Assembly (NCBI GenBank): GCA_009733775.1
Contig: WOGZ01000028.1
Span: forward strand, 62,001-126,000
Direction: 5' to 3'
Length of the DNA: 64,000 bases
Source of the DNA: Alectoria sarmentosa
Lineage: Eukaryota; Ascomycota; Lecanoromycetes; Lecanorales; Parmeliaceae
Under the pieces are notes generated by a model. That model was not told where the DNA came from. It made no database searches and was given only the letters and a program-made list of their open reading frames with translations. The position numbers and the translations under genes are program-made. This document shows positions 26,163 to 36,917 of the stretch, in pieces (the stretch's first letter is position 1; the number at the start of each line of letters is the position of its first letter).

Positions 26163-28753
26163 TATTTATAAAATAATAAAAACGTAAATCTCATAATGAA
26201 AAAAAAAAAAAAAAAAAAAATTCTTTCAAATAATTAAACATATCATCATAAATAAAATAAATATAAATTCAATAATAAACGGATTTAAGCGCGATGAAAT
26301 CAAAAACATTGTGTATATATAATTATATCGTTTATATAACGATAAAAAAGTTGAACGAGTGAAATTAATTAATTCGAATTCTCAAAAAATCGAAAAAAGA
26401 ATAAAATTTTACAAGTTTAAAAAAAAGCAATTTTATTTCATTTACGAAAAAAAACCATTTTATTATTCATGTATAACGAATAACGATTTATATATATTAT
26501 CGCTTTTATAATTTGCGTTGACAAAATAAATTCTTATTAAACGTTTCGATTCAATCGATAATCAAATAAATGAATCTTTAAATCGCTCATCGTTATTATT
26601 AATTTTAACGCTTTTTAATAAATTTTCGATTTTAATTATTTTCATCGAATCGATTTTTATTTTATCATTAATTAAAATAAAATTTCATTTTATCGATGAA
26701 ATCGCGTTAACAATTGCGATGAGAGATATATCGAATATTATATAAAAATTAAAAAACTTGCGAGATTAATTTAAATCATTTTCATTAAAAATTATATCGT
26801 TAAAATTTACTATTTCGATAAAGCAATTATTTAAAATAACGATAATAAACATTTAAATCAAAATCAAAAATAAATTAATGTCTTTAACGAAAAAAACGAG
26901 GAAAATGAAGATAATGATTAATGTTATTATTTTTTCGACAATCAAATATATCGAATTTAACGATATAATAATGTAAAAATTAATTATCATTAATAAACAT
27001 ATTTACGCAATTTTAAATCAAAATATTAATTTAAATAAATTATTAAATGAGACACAATTGCAGGCCTATAAAAACAAATTCGAGATTTTTAAAAACGTTT
27101 TATAAATATGTGGTAAAAATAATTAATGATATTATGATTAAAGACGCGAATAATGATAATATTATTAAAAATCAAATCATCGAGATTCTCATTAAAAAAA
27201 ACTTTTCGATTTATCAAAAAAATTTAAATTTGACTTTTATTACGCATATTGATATATTATATCATAATTTTTCGCGGATTTAAATATCGAGAATAATTAA
27301 ACGAAGACGATTTATATCAAATATAAAAAAATCGATTTTATTAAAAAAAATTAAATCAAAGTTCATAAAAAAGAAATGTTTAATAACGAAATCAAAATCG
27401 AATTTTAAAAATTTCATATTTATTATAAACTTGACAAAGCATTCATAATTATCATAATTGAGATCAAAAAATCGTACGCATTTATAACAAATCTTGATTA
27501 ATAAAATAATGTTTTATATACGTTTATGAAATATAAGCGTATAATCAACATTGATAAGCAAATCAATTTAAATTTGAATTAATATAATAAGATTAATTAT
27601 GTGTCAACAAAGCGTGTTAAATAATTTCATTGATCAATGTTAAAGATAGAAGAGAATGACGCGATAATCGAATAACGTTATAAATTCAACGTTATATCGT
27701 ATTATTCGATAATTGAAAAATGTGTCAACATTATCGTTAATAATGAAAACGATGATAACGATAATCAAAAAACATATAAATTCAATTCTCGAAAGAGAAA
27801 AAATAAAACGAAAAATAATTTACGTAAACAATTTATTTATTTTTTTAAAAGAAAGATTGTTAAAACGAATATTCGCGTTAAAATAAATATCGTTATCGAA
27901 TCGATCATCGAATTCGATATAAAAATCACTTTTAAACGATGTAAAATTTTAAAAAAAAACAATGCGAAGGTTATAATGAAATATAACGATAATGTTAATT
28001 CAATCGATTTAAAATTATATATCGATTTAATTCATTATATTATCGAACGTCTTATTTTCGAATTTTCACATAATTATTATTTTGAGAATAAATCTTTTTT
28101 TGAATTAAAGCCTCTTTTTGAGTTAAAGTCTTTAATTTTTAATCGAATAAATTAAATTAACCAAATTGAATTCGATTAAGAATATGAATATTTAATAAAA
28201 AAATCTTTTTCGGCGCTCGATATTATTATCAAAAAATTAAAACGTGATCGCTTATTACGTCATTATTCGTTTACGTTTACGTTTATAAATCATAAACGTA
28301 AATTTGATCAAATAAAGGTCGTCGAATAATTTAAGATTATTAAATTATCAAATTCATTATGTCGTTATTCGTTTACGCTTACGTCGTTAAAAGATTATGA
28401 AAATAAAAAAATAATGAACGCCGATATAAACGATGATATAAAAAACATTTTTGATCTCAAATTTCAAGAAGTCGCGGACGTTGATAAATTAATAATCTTT
28501 AACGAGATTATTTAAGAATTATTAAATAAAAGATTTCGAACATGATCAAACACGCAAACATTATGAAAATAACAAATAGTTATCAAAACACGTAAACATC
28601 ATGAGGGCAGCAAATAATTATCGAAGCACGCAAACATCATGAAGATAACAGATAATTATCGAAACACGCAAACATCATAAGAATAACAAATAATTATCGT
28701 TTTTCGTCGAAAAGCATTATGAAAACATAATGCATTATTTATTGTTCGTCAAT
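26163..28753 (+). pseudogene. Element D 3' interior, degraded
   Basis: A run of 22 A residues lies at 26199-26220. The remainder is AT-rich with one 78-codon open frame (27047-27283) rich in Asn, Ile and Lys. After it a mutated acidic/basic low-complexity protein can be followed to about 28530. The last part (about 28095-28530; GDRLLRHYSFTFTF-like text) is shared with 50760-51200, so it was probably the C-terminal part of a retroelement polyprotein, but no domain is identifiable. Confidence 0.4.
28551..28702 (+). repeat. Four tandem copies of a 38-bp repeat
   Basis: CACGYAAACATYATGA recurs at 28551, 28589, 28627 and 28665, exactly 38 bp apart, just upstream of the 3' LTR of element D. The related element at 51.2 kb has only a decayed counterpart. 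Confidence 0.85.
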
Positions 28754-29006
28754 TATCAAGAGAATCGTCATATTGCCATGTTGCCAAGCTGCGTACCTAT
28801 TTAACAAATACTTTATCAAATTTATGATTTGATAAGAAGTTGATAAATAATCAATTCTCATAAAAAAATCGATCAATTTACAATCACCCAAAATATGACC
28901 TTTTTGATATATCACATTATCAACATCATTATGTCGTCAATCATGAGCATATCGTCTATCATGAACTTAACAAGCATCTTATAGCCAATTGACCGTATTC
29001 CCAACA
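28754..29006 (+). repeat. 3' LTR, family D
   Basis: 253 bp, collinear with 5221-5472 and 51327-51582, and preceded by the same TCAAT as the 51327 copy. It ends CCCAACA and is followed by TCTCG, the duplicate of the bases before the 5' LTR. Confidence 0.85.
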
Positions 29007-29011
29007 TCTCG

Positions 29012-30522
29012 AAATAATTCAAAAAATCGAATAAAGTTTTTGATAAATCATTTGCGATTTTACTTCGAGAATTTGAAATATATTGAATAATAAAATTCAT
29101 GCGTCGTAATTGATTTATTTAATAATTATAAATTTTTTCATATAAATCCAATTCGAGAAAATGAATAAAAGGTTTATAATTAATATAAACGATAATGAAT
29201 TAATAAAGATATTTATATAAATAATTATACTTTTTATAAAAAGTAATTATAACACACAATTTGCGCTTATAAGTCGGATATTTTCATTAAATGAAATTAA
29301 ATGTGAAAGAATCATAAAAAACAGATATTTCGATATTTGCGAAAAACTTCGAAATCTTTTGCGAAGCGAAAACTTCTTATTTGATAGAAGATTTTATTTA
29401 AATATTATTATTTTTGAATTTAAATTGTGAAACTTTTTATAAAAAATCGTTTTTCAATAAAATTTGAAATTGAATTATAATATATCTCGTCGCAAATTTG
29501 AAAACGTTAATGTAAATATAAATAATAAAGATGAAATCAATATCATGTATATTTATTTTAATAACACATTTGATTTTCAAAATTTTAAAGAAAAGTTGTT
29601 TTAATTATGTTTATCGTTATATTACTTTATCAATAAGTTTCGAAAATGAACGGGCGATTTTAATGAAATTCTTGATTCATCGACGTGTAATATTAATAAT
29701 ATTTAAAAAAGCCCATATTTCGATTTGATTTAGAGAAATTGATCATTTAATTATCTTTATTACACGTTTTTTTAAAATATAAATTAAATTTTTTGTAATA
29801 TAAATCACCTCGAGAGCGTTGATAAATTTCGCGAATAAATAAAACTTTTTGAAAAATAATAATAATCTGACCCATTTTATCCTTGAAAAGAAATAATCTT
29901 AAAATTTTTTGAATAAATCTTCGAAATCTTTAAAGCTTTTAAAGAAATCGTTTATATAAAATGTGATAAACGAAGAAATAATCGAATTCGAGAAATATAA
30001 TAAAAAAGGTTTTGAATTTGAAATCGATATAAATTTAAAAGCTCGATATGTTAATTCTGTTATAATAAAATCTATAAATTAAAAACCTTATTATATTCAT
30101 ATAAATTATATTTAATCAATGTCAAAAATCGTGAACGCGAAATAATGTTTATTATTTGAATATAATAAAATAATAAAATAAACGTGTTTAAGATTTATTA
30201 AAAATAAACATTTATAACGCGAATTGAATAAATGATTATGAATTTTTAAAGATAATTTCAAATGTGTTTCAAAAAGCAGCTCAATGATTCGAAAAAATCG
30301 AAAATTATACGAAATTTATCATTTAATTGTGAATTTTTTATTTTATTAATCATAATTGCTTTAATATTTCATTCAAATAAATTTTTATTAATAAATTTCG
30401 TCAATTTATACATTTCTTTTTTCTTAGGTTAATTTTTTTAATAATTATTCAATATAAAAAAATCATCTTTTTTACGACTTTATTGAAATAAATTTAATGT
30501 CGAAAATAATATAAATTCGATA
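29012..30522. other. AT-rich stretch without recognisable genes
   Basis: No reading frame, repeat boundary or RNA gene that I can support. The 65-codon open frame at 29531-29728 has no recognisable motif. Confidence 0.5.
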
Positions 30523-31218
30523 TCTTAGGGGAATTACTTTATCTGGGAATTTTAGGTGTATTGAACATTAATAGACAATAATATTTCATTCGTGTCAATG
30601 GTGCGGACTGCATAATAGCGCTCACTCATCTAATTACGAACAATGTTACATTCGTTAAAATGGACGCTAATATCCATTATTGAAAATGTTTCATTATTAT
30701 TCAATTATTTAAAACGTATTGTTGATTGTAAGTCGATAGAAAATCGATGGAAAGTTAATGAAGAGTCAATGGACACTTGATGAAAAATTGATTTTAAATA
30801 ATTTACAATTAATTACAAGTTATATTACAATTAATTTAAAGCCAATAGATTACGGTAATATTCGTATTTTTTTGAAAAATTTCTCTAAGTTCGATAGGGC
30901 TATAGGGCTATATATATTGATTTTTATATGAAATTTTCGAAAAAAGTCGAAAAATCGAAAAAAAATTAATATGGCGTTGATATTTCGTGAGATATACGTT
31001 AAGCGAAATACCCGCTTTAGTGCGAACCTTATTATACTTAATATATAATTTGGGAATTATTGATTAATTATGTATTAATTATAAGTATATGATAATATAA
31101 CATTTTCACAAATGGACAGTCAATGGACCATCAATGGGAAGTTGACGGAAAGTCGATTTCAACATGAAATCAATGGAATTACCACGTTCCATTCTCAAGT
31201 CGCGTGTTTCCCCTAAGG
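30523..31218. mobile_element. TA-flanked non-autonomous DNA transposon (mariner-like candidate)
   Basis: The left end TCTTAGGGGAA and right end TTCCCCTAAGG form an 11-bp terminal inverted repeat with one transition, flanked on both sides by TA (30521-30522 and 31219-31220). The 696-bp interior has no transposase. It contains repeated GTCAATGGA-type words near both ends (about 30760 and 31115), keeps many CA/TG dinucleotides, and is much less mutated than its surroundings. TA duplication is typical of the Tc1/mariner superfamily; family assignment beyond that is inference. Confidence 0.65.
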
Positions 31219-31220
31219 TA

Positions 31221-31601
31221 TATAATCAAATCGATATAAGGTAGATTTATAAGATTTTCGCGATTTAAATATTTATATTAATAAAGGAGTTATAATACTC
31301 TGAGTTTGTTTATTGTTATAAAAATGAAAGATTTTAACATTTTTTTTAAGTCTTATTATTTCGCTTATGCTTTTAAATCTTTCGAAAAAAAAAATTTTAC
31401 GAAAGACTTTATAATACTCTTCTTATTAAAAAAACATTTTTTAATTATATTTTGAAAATAATGATATTAAGGTTTCTGATGCGCAAAAGATTTCGATAAA
31501 TCATTTTAATCGAAACACAATTAATGCTTTAAAAAGTTATAAATTAATTTAGAAAAAAGTCTCGATAAAAGAAATGAATATAGATACGATAAAAAAATGG
31601 A
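31221..31601. other. AT-rich spacer
   Basis: No recognisable feature between the DNA transposon candidate and the Copia B 5' LTR. Confidence 0.45.
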
Positions 31602-31726
31602 TGTCGAAATTCAGGTCACGTGATAGGTCACGTGACATGGGCGCATGCGCCCATAACATAAATCGCATTTTCCTTCGTAACACTCTTAAAGTAATACAAT
31701 TAAATGTTTTATATCATATTTTCATA
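31602..31726 (+). repeat. 5' LTR, Copia family B
   Basis: 125 bp, TGTCGAAATTCAGG...ATATTTTCATA. The best preserved copy: it shows TCACGTGATAGGTCACGTGA and the palindrome GGGCGCATGCGCCC. Confidence 0.85.
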
Positions 31727-31746
31727 GGTTATAAACTCGAGTTTGC
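31727..31746 (+). promoter_or_regulatory. Primer-binding site of the Copia B fragment
   Basis: GGTTATAAACTCGAGTTTGC directly follows the LTR. It is complementary to an initiator tRNA-Met anticodon arm apart from transitions. Confidence 0.65.
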
Positions 31747-33417
31747 CCGACGATCGTTATAAACATAACTTATTTATTCATTATTATGATTATAATTATT
31801 TTTAAACATTTCATACTCATCGCAATGAAACAATTAATTATAAAGATTTTTATTTAATCAATTTCTTTGAGATGAGCAATTTTCATTTATAAAATGATTT
31901 TTAAATTTAAACGATTATGATTCGAAATTTAAGAATTAAGGTCTTTCAATCCTCGATAAATCGAAATTATTCATTTTTAATCGAAATCGCACGCGATCGT
32001 GCGATTAAATCATGATAAGATTTTTATAACATTATTAATTTCTCTGCGTGAAACATATTAAAAAAAAAATACGTTTTTGTTTTTATGACATTTTATTAAA
32101 TTAATAATTTGCATCTTCAACTGTGTATCGAATTAATAAAATAAATTAAATGATTAAATGTTAACATTAACATTAATTTGATCATCGTTTAAAACAATTC
32201 AAAATTAATTTTATTATTATTTAGACGCTTAAAAGCTTATTTGAAATTAAAAATAATAAACTTTATATATTAAAATTAACGTTTTGATTTCAAAAACCTT
32301 TTGAAAAAAAAGATTAAGATTTTATTATCGAATTCTTTATTTATTATTAATAACATTTTATTATCGTGATTATGAAATTTGATTAATTTTAATTTTACGA
32401 TGATAATCGTCGAAGCGAATATTTTAAATTCGAATCTTTAATTAAATAATATAAAAAAAAATGCGAATTTTTTAAAAAGATCTGCACGTTTGTAATTATA
32501 TTTAATATAATTTCAATCAAATTCAATTTTTATTATCAAATTCAAAATCAAATTTTTCGTATTATTAACATTATTTCATTATAATATTATCGTTTAAATT
32601 TATCATTAATTCTCATATAAGCACTTTTCATTATTATTATAAAACCTTAAAACATAACGATAATAATTAATTGATATTGATAAAAGTTTAAACGATTTTA
32701 ACGAAGATTAATAAAGCATTTATTTCATTTCTTTTACATTATTATCGTGTGATAACGATTTTAAAATTAATGAAAAGTCATTTAACGTTTTAAACGATAT
32801 TAAAATCTTTGATTTACGCGTTAAAGATAAACGATTTTATTAATTAATTTTTTTTAAAACGTTTAAATCGTTCTTTAAATCGTTATTAAAAAAATTTATT
32901 TCGACGCCTTTTTAAAGCGGCAATTTTTAAATCAACATTTTTAATTCGCCTTCAATCGTGATAAAAATTTCATTTTCGTTATTCTCATTATTATTATTAA
33001 TTTTTTATATTTTTTTATTTATCTTTTTCGATATTAATGATTAAATTTAACGCTTAAAATGTCGTTCAAAATGTTTTTATAAATGATAAAAACAATTTCT
33101 CTCTGATCTTCATTATCATTTTGAAATTTATTATCAAATATATTAAATGAAACGAAAATATCAACGATTAATTGATGTTGAACAATCTTCAACTTTTTAT
33201 TAATATCATCAAATTTAAAATCTGTGTAATTATTCGTTAACGTTTTAATTACGTTAATCATCAACTCATTAAAAAGTATAACGAAAATTCTTAAATTATA
33301 TTAAACGTCATCGATGTTTATTATAAATTTATAAATTTTGAATTTTATATCGAGCTTGTGCGTCAATTACATAACATTAATATTAATTTCGAAAAAAGCG
33401 TTCGTTAATACGAAAAA

Positions 33418-33552
33418 TGTTGAAAGTAGGTGAAACACTTGATTGATTGAATAGTTGCAACAGAGCATCTTAAATACAAAATGTGTTAAGCCTCAATAAA
33501 TCTCTCTTGCCTCGATAAACCTTTCATGTTTGATAATTAACACATTTCAACA
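33418..33552 (-). repeat. Family C LTR, junction or solo copy
   Basis: 135 bp, TGTTGAAAGTAGGTG...CACATTTCAACA with perfect TGTTG/CAACA ends. It is the reverse complement of 46707-46840. Its left flank is family B gag and its right flank is family A gag, so it does not interrupt one element. No primer-binding site is on its left, and I see no exact target duplication (AAAAA left, AATAA right). Confidence 0.8.
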
Positions 33553-34553
33553 AATAAGACTTTAAAATCGAAAACGAGATTAATAATTTCGTTTCATTCG
33601 TTTAAAGTTTTCGAATGCAATATCGTTATTATCAAATCGCTTTATAATGAAAGCTTTTTTTTCTTTGATTTTCGAAATCAGAAATTTTTTCTCTTTGCGT
33701 TTTGACTTTGATATATTAAATACGCGAAATAAAAAATGATTTCCTTTTAATTAATTATTAATCTTTATTTTTATCTTTGATTTTTTGATCTTTATTGCGA
33801 ATATTTCGTAATTGAATCATTAAATATGATTATGATTATCGAATTTTTGAGTGAAATGATTTACAAAACGAAAATATATCATTTGTCGTAAAGAAGTTAA
33901 CAATATTTTAAAAACTTAACGATCACATAATTCACAATCGTAAAACAATTTCGACATATCACGATTAATTGCGATATATTTTAAATCGTTTTATTTTGTT
34001 TCGAACGAAAACGAGAACGATGTGAATATCAATGAAAATAACGCGAATATTAATAACATTTTAACGCTCGAAAAAGCGATGTTGATTTTTCAAAAACGCC
34101 CGTAATTATCGAAAAGGGCGTTATTAATTATTAAAAAAAACGCTTTATGTCGTTAATGTCTCAACATTTTTTTTAACGCTTTATCTTTTACGTTTTCGTT
34201 ACGAGCGAATTATAATTATTTTAATTTAAATAATTATTTCGCAACGAGCATTATTCATATCAAAAAGGTTACATTATATAAATGTGACGATTTTTATAAT
34301 TAACATTTTCATTGCGATGAGCATAAAAATGTTTAAAAATAATCTTAATCATAATAAATAATAAATAAATCATATTATAACAATATCGATATAAGTTCGG
34401 ATTCATAACCTGTCAAAATATGAAATAAGACATTTAATTGTATTATTTTAAGAGTATTACGAAAGATAGAGCGATTTATGTACGGGCGCATTAATGTGCA
34501 TTAATGCGCACGTGACCGCCAAGGCTTGGCGTCACGTGATTCGAATTCCAACA
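33553..34553 (-). mobile_element. Copia family A, 5' fragment (gag leader, primer site, LTR)
   Basis: Collinear with 4050-5078 in the same orientation. The primer-binding site at 34391-34410 marks its LTR (34411-34553) as a 5' LTR for this left-hand element. The same LTR is also the 3' LTR of the element to its right. The rest of this element is missing beyond the family C LTR. Confidence 0.75.
34411..34553 (-). repeat. Family A LTR shared by two adjoining Copia copies
   Basis: 143 bp with a primer-binding site on its left and the Copia 3' untranslated region on its right, so it ends one minus-strand copy and starts another. It keeps CACGTGAC and the GCCAAGGCTTGGC palindrome. Confidence 0.85.
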
Positions 34554-36753
34554 CGATTGATGAATATATATGAAGATAAATTTTTCGATTAAACGAAATA
34601 TTTCGAATTGTATATGCATGCATGCGATCGATTATAAGATTCATAAAAACCGTTTTAAAGTATTGATGCTTGACAATAATGACTGACAAAATATATATAA
34701 ATTACGATCGATGCATTACGACGATGATGATGATAATAATAACGCTTAAAAGCGAGAACGTGATAATTATAATAACGTTTAAAAGGGACTTAAAAGTCAT
34801 AATGTTGAAGAATTCTCGCGAATAATTAAGCAAATTTGACGATAATAACCTTTTAAATAACGACGCAATTCTTAATTTGAATCGAACGTAAATATAAGTC
34901 TTTTGAAAAGAAGTTCGCAAAATTTGTGATTATAATTATAATAACGACAAATCAATTTCAAATTAAATCTTAATAAAGTAAAATCTTTTTCGCACGACAC
35001 GTTAAAATTAATATTTGAAATTCTGCGAGTAAACTCGATCGATCATTTAAAATATAAAAATTAATGAAATAGTTTTTCTGAAATTATTGAATAATAACAT
35101 TAAATTAACTTCATAAATAATGATTACTTTTTTGAAATTAAATAATAATTACTTCTTTAAAATATAATAACGATTTCTTTAAAATTAACGACGAAAAATC
35201 ATTTATAAACGATGCTTGAATTCGATTAATTAACGAAATCTCTTAAAGTTGTTTTTGAAAAAGATTTTAATAAAACCGTTAATTATTTGTTAATCGATAA
35301 AAATATACCTTTAAAAAAAATTCAACGATAATTTGCTTTTATATATAATGATATTAAATGTCGATATATTTAATACGAGCATGAAATTAAAAGTTTTGAT
35401 TAACGTTATAACGTTTTAATTATCGCAATAAATCATTGTTATTTGAAAACATTTAACGTTTAAATTAAATTAATTGAAAAATTTGCGCAATCAAATCGTT
35501 TTTTTAATAATTTAAATTTTATTAATATATTCGATTTTAGATATAAATTAAAAGCGTTATTATAAATTATCGTTTGAAAAATTAATTAATTATCGCATTA
35601 TTTATATCAAAAACGTATTTAAAAACAAAACGTCGAATGTTTTAATCGCTTATTTAATCAACGTCGATATAATTTACGAAAAATTTAAAATCGTTTTAAA
35701 GCATAAATTATCAATTTTTAATATAATTAAAATATCAAAAAATGGATTTGATTGCGTTTTAATGAAAAATATCAAAATTTGAATTATATCGAAAGATTAT
35801 TAAAATTGCGATAACGATATTCGAACGCGTATTCAATATCGCATATATGAAAAAATCAACGATAAATTAATAAGCGTATCGAGATTCTTTAATAATCACG
35901 AAATCATTTTTAACGATATAAAATTTATCGTTAATAATGAAAATTGAAATAATAATTGATTCGATTATATTATAATCGATAAAAAACTTTTTAATATAAA
36001 TTATTTATTCAAAACGTAAAATGCGATTAACACGATCTTTTATAATTATTATATTAAGATAATAAATGCATGAATTTAAATCGGTCATCTCGAATTTATC
36101 ATAAAATCTATTTTTAATCATTTAAATATCGATTTTATCAAGATTCGTAAACAAAATGCTATTTATATAAATAACGACGATGATAATAGCATTAATAAAT
36201 ATCGAAAAATCAACGACGATAAATTTAAATTCAACTTTTTAAGATACGTTGCGAGGGTATTATATCAAATTTTCGAAAATTATTTCAAATCGTATAACGT
36301 TTTTATAAACTTATATAAAAAAACATTTTTTTTTTTTAAATTTCGTATATTATATCACATAAATTGTTTTTTCGATATCGTTATATAAAAAGACGATTTC
36401 AACGTTTATTTATTTAAATTTTTAATTTAAAATTATTATAAAAACGAAAATAATTTGATAATTTATAAATTCAATGATTAAAACGAAATTTTCATTAAAA
36501 TCGATTTCTTCTCGTTATTTAAATTCGTAAATTATTTAAGAAATTTTATATTCAACGATTTCGTCGATAAAATCTTTTTTAATTTTATAAATTCATTTAT
36601 CTCTTTAAACACGCGCATTCGAAAATAAATTTATTAAAATTCAAATATCGTTAATAATAAAAGAATTGGTCTCATTTTACATAATTATTTATTAACACAT
36701 TTGATAATAAAAGTTCGTTATAACTTTTTTAAAATTTCGAGATTTATAAAATT
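34554..36753 (-). mobile_element. Copia family A copy 2 (A2), 3' half
   Basis: Minus-strand order from the left: LTR (34411-34553), 3' untranslated region (to about 35150), RNase H and reverse transcriptase. The palm motif YVDD has become a YINS-like sequence near 36160-36185. The sequence stops at the insertion of A1 and resumes exactly in register at 44324, so A2 was one element before A1 entered. Confidence 0.82.
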
Positions 36754-36897
36754 TGTTGAAATTCGGGTCACGTGACGCCAAGCCTTGGCGGTCACGTGCA
36801 CACTAATATGCACTTAATGCGCCCGTACATAAATCGCTTTTTTTTCCGTAATACTCTTAAAGCAATACAATTAAGTGTTCTACTTCATATTTTGACA
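36754..36897 (+). repeat. 5' LTR of Copia A1
   Basis: 144 bp, TGTTGAAATTCGGGTCACG...CATATTTTGACA. It contains GTCACGTGACGCCAAGCC and TTGGCGGTCACGTG, which together form a long imperfect palindrome with two CACGTG cores. Confidence 0.92.
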
Positions 36898-36917
36898 GAT
36901 TATAAACCCGAACTTGC
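36898..36917 (+). promoter_or_regulatory. Primer-binding site of Copia A1
   Basis: GATTATAAACCCGAACTTGC directly follows the LTR. Undoing two likely G-to-A changes gives GGTTATGAACCCGAACTTGC. Its complement folds as an anticodon arm with CAU in a seven-base loop and the stem UCGGG/CCCGA, as expected for an initiator tRNA-Met half-molecule primer. Confidence 0.7.

Larger units (their letters stand above)
5221..29006 (+). mobile_element. Family D LTR retroelement (Gypsy-like by its relative at 46.8-51.6 kb) with nested Copia B
   Basis: Two LTR copies in the same orientation (5221-5472 and 28754-29006) bound this region, and TCTCG occurs immediately outside both (5216-5220 and 29007-29011), as a 5-bp target duplication. 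The span is 23.8 kb, including the 7.1-kb Copia B at 19023-26157; without it the element would still be about 16.6 kb, too long for a simple element, so other unseen insertions are likely. The 3' end (about 28095-29006) matches 50760-51582, where it is joined to a Gypsy gag/RT remnant. Interior reading frames are destroyed. Confidence 0.6.
31602..33417 (+). mobile_element. Copia family B, 5' fragment
   Basis: 5' LTR, primer-binding site and gag region in plus orientation. The sequence is the reverse complement of about 24349-26157 in the complete family B copy. It stops abruptly at the family C LTR (33418); the continuation expected from the complete copy is absent. The minus-strand open frame at 33034-33264 is antisense to gag. 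Confidence 0.8.

Noticed and set aside
26199..26220. Poly-A run as the tail of a LINE or SINE
   Set aside because: It lies outside the Copia B target duplication, but no adjoining LINE/SINE body or flanking duplication was found; it may be a simple mononucleotide repeat.
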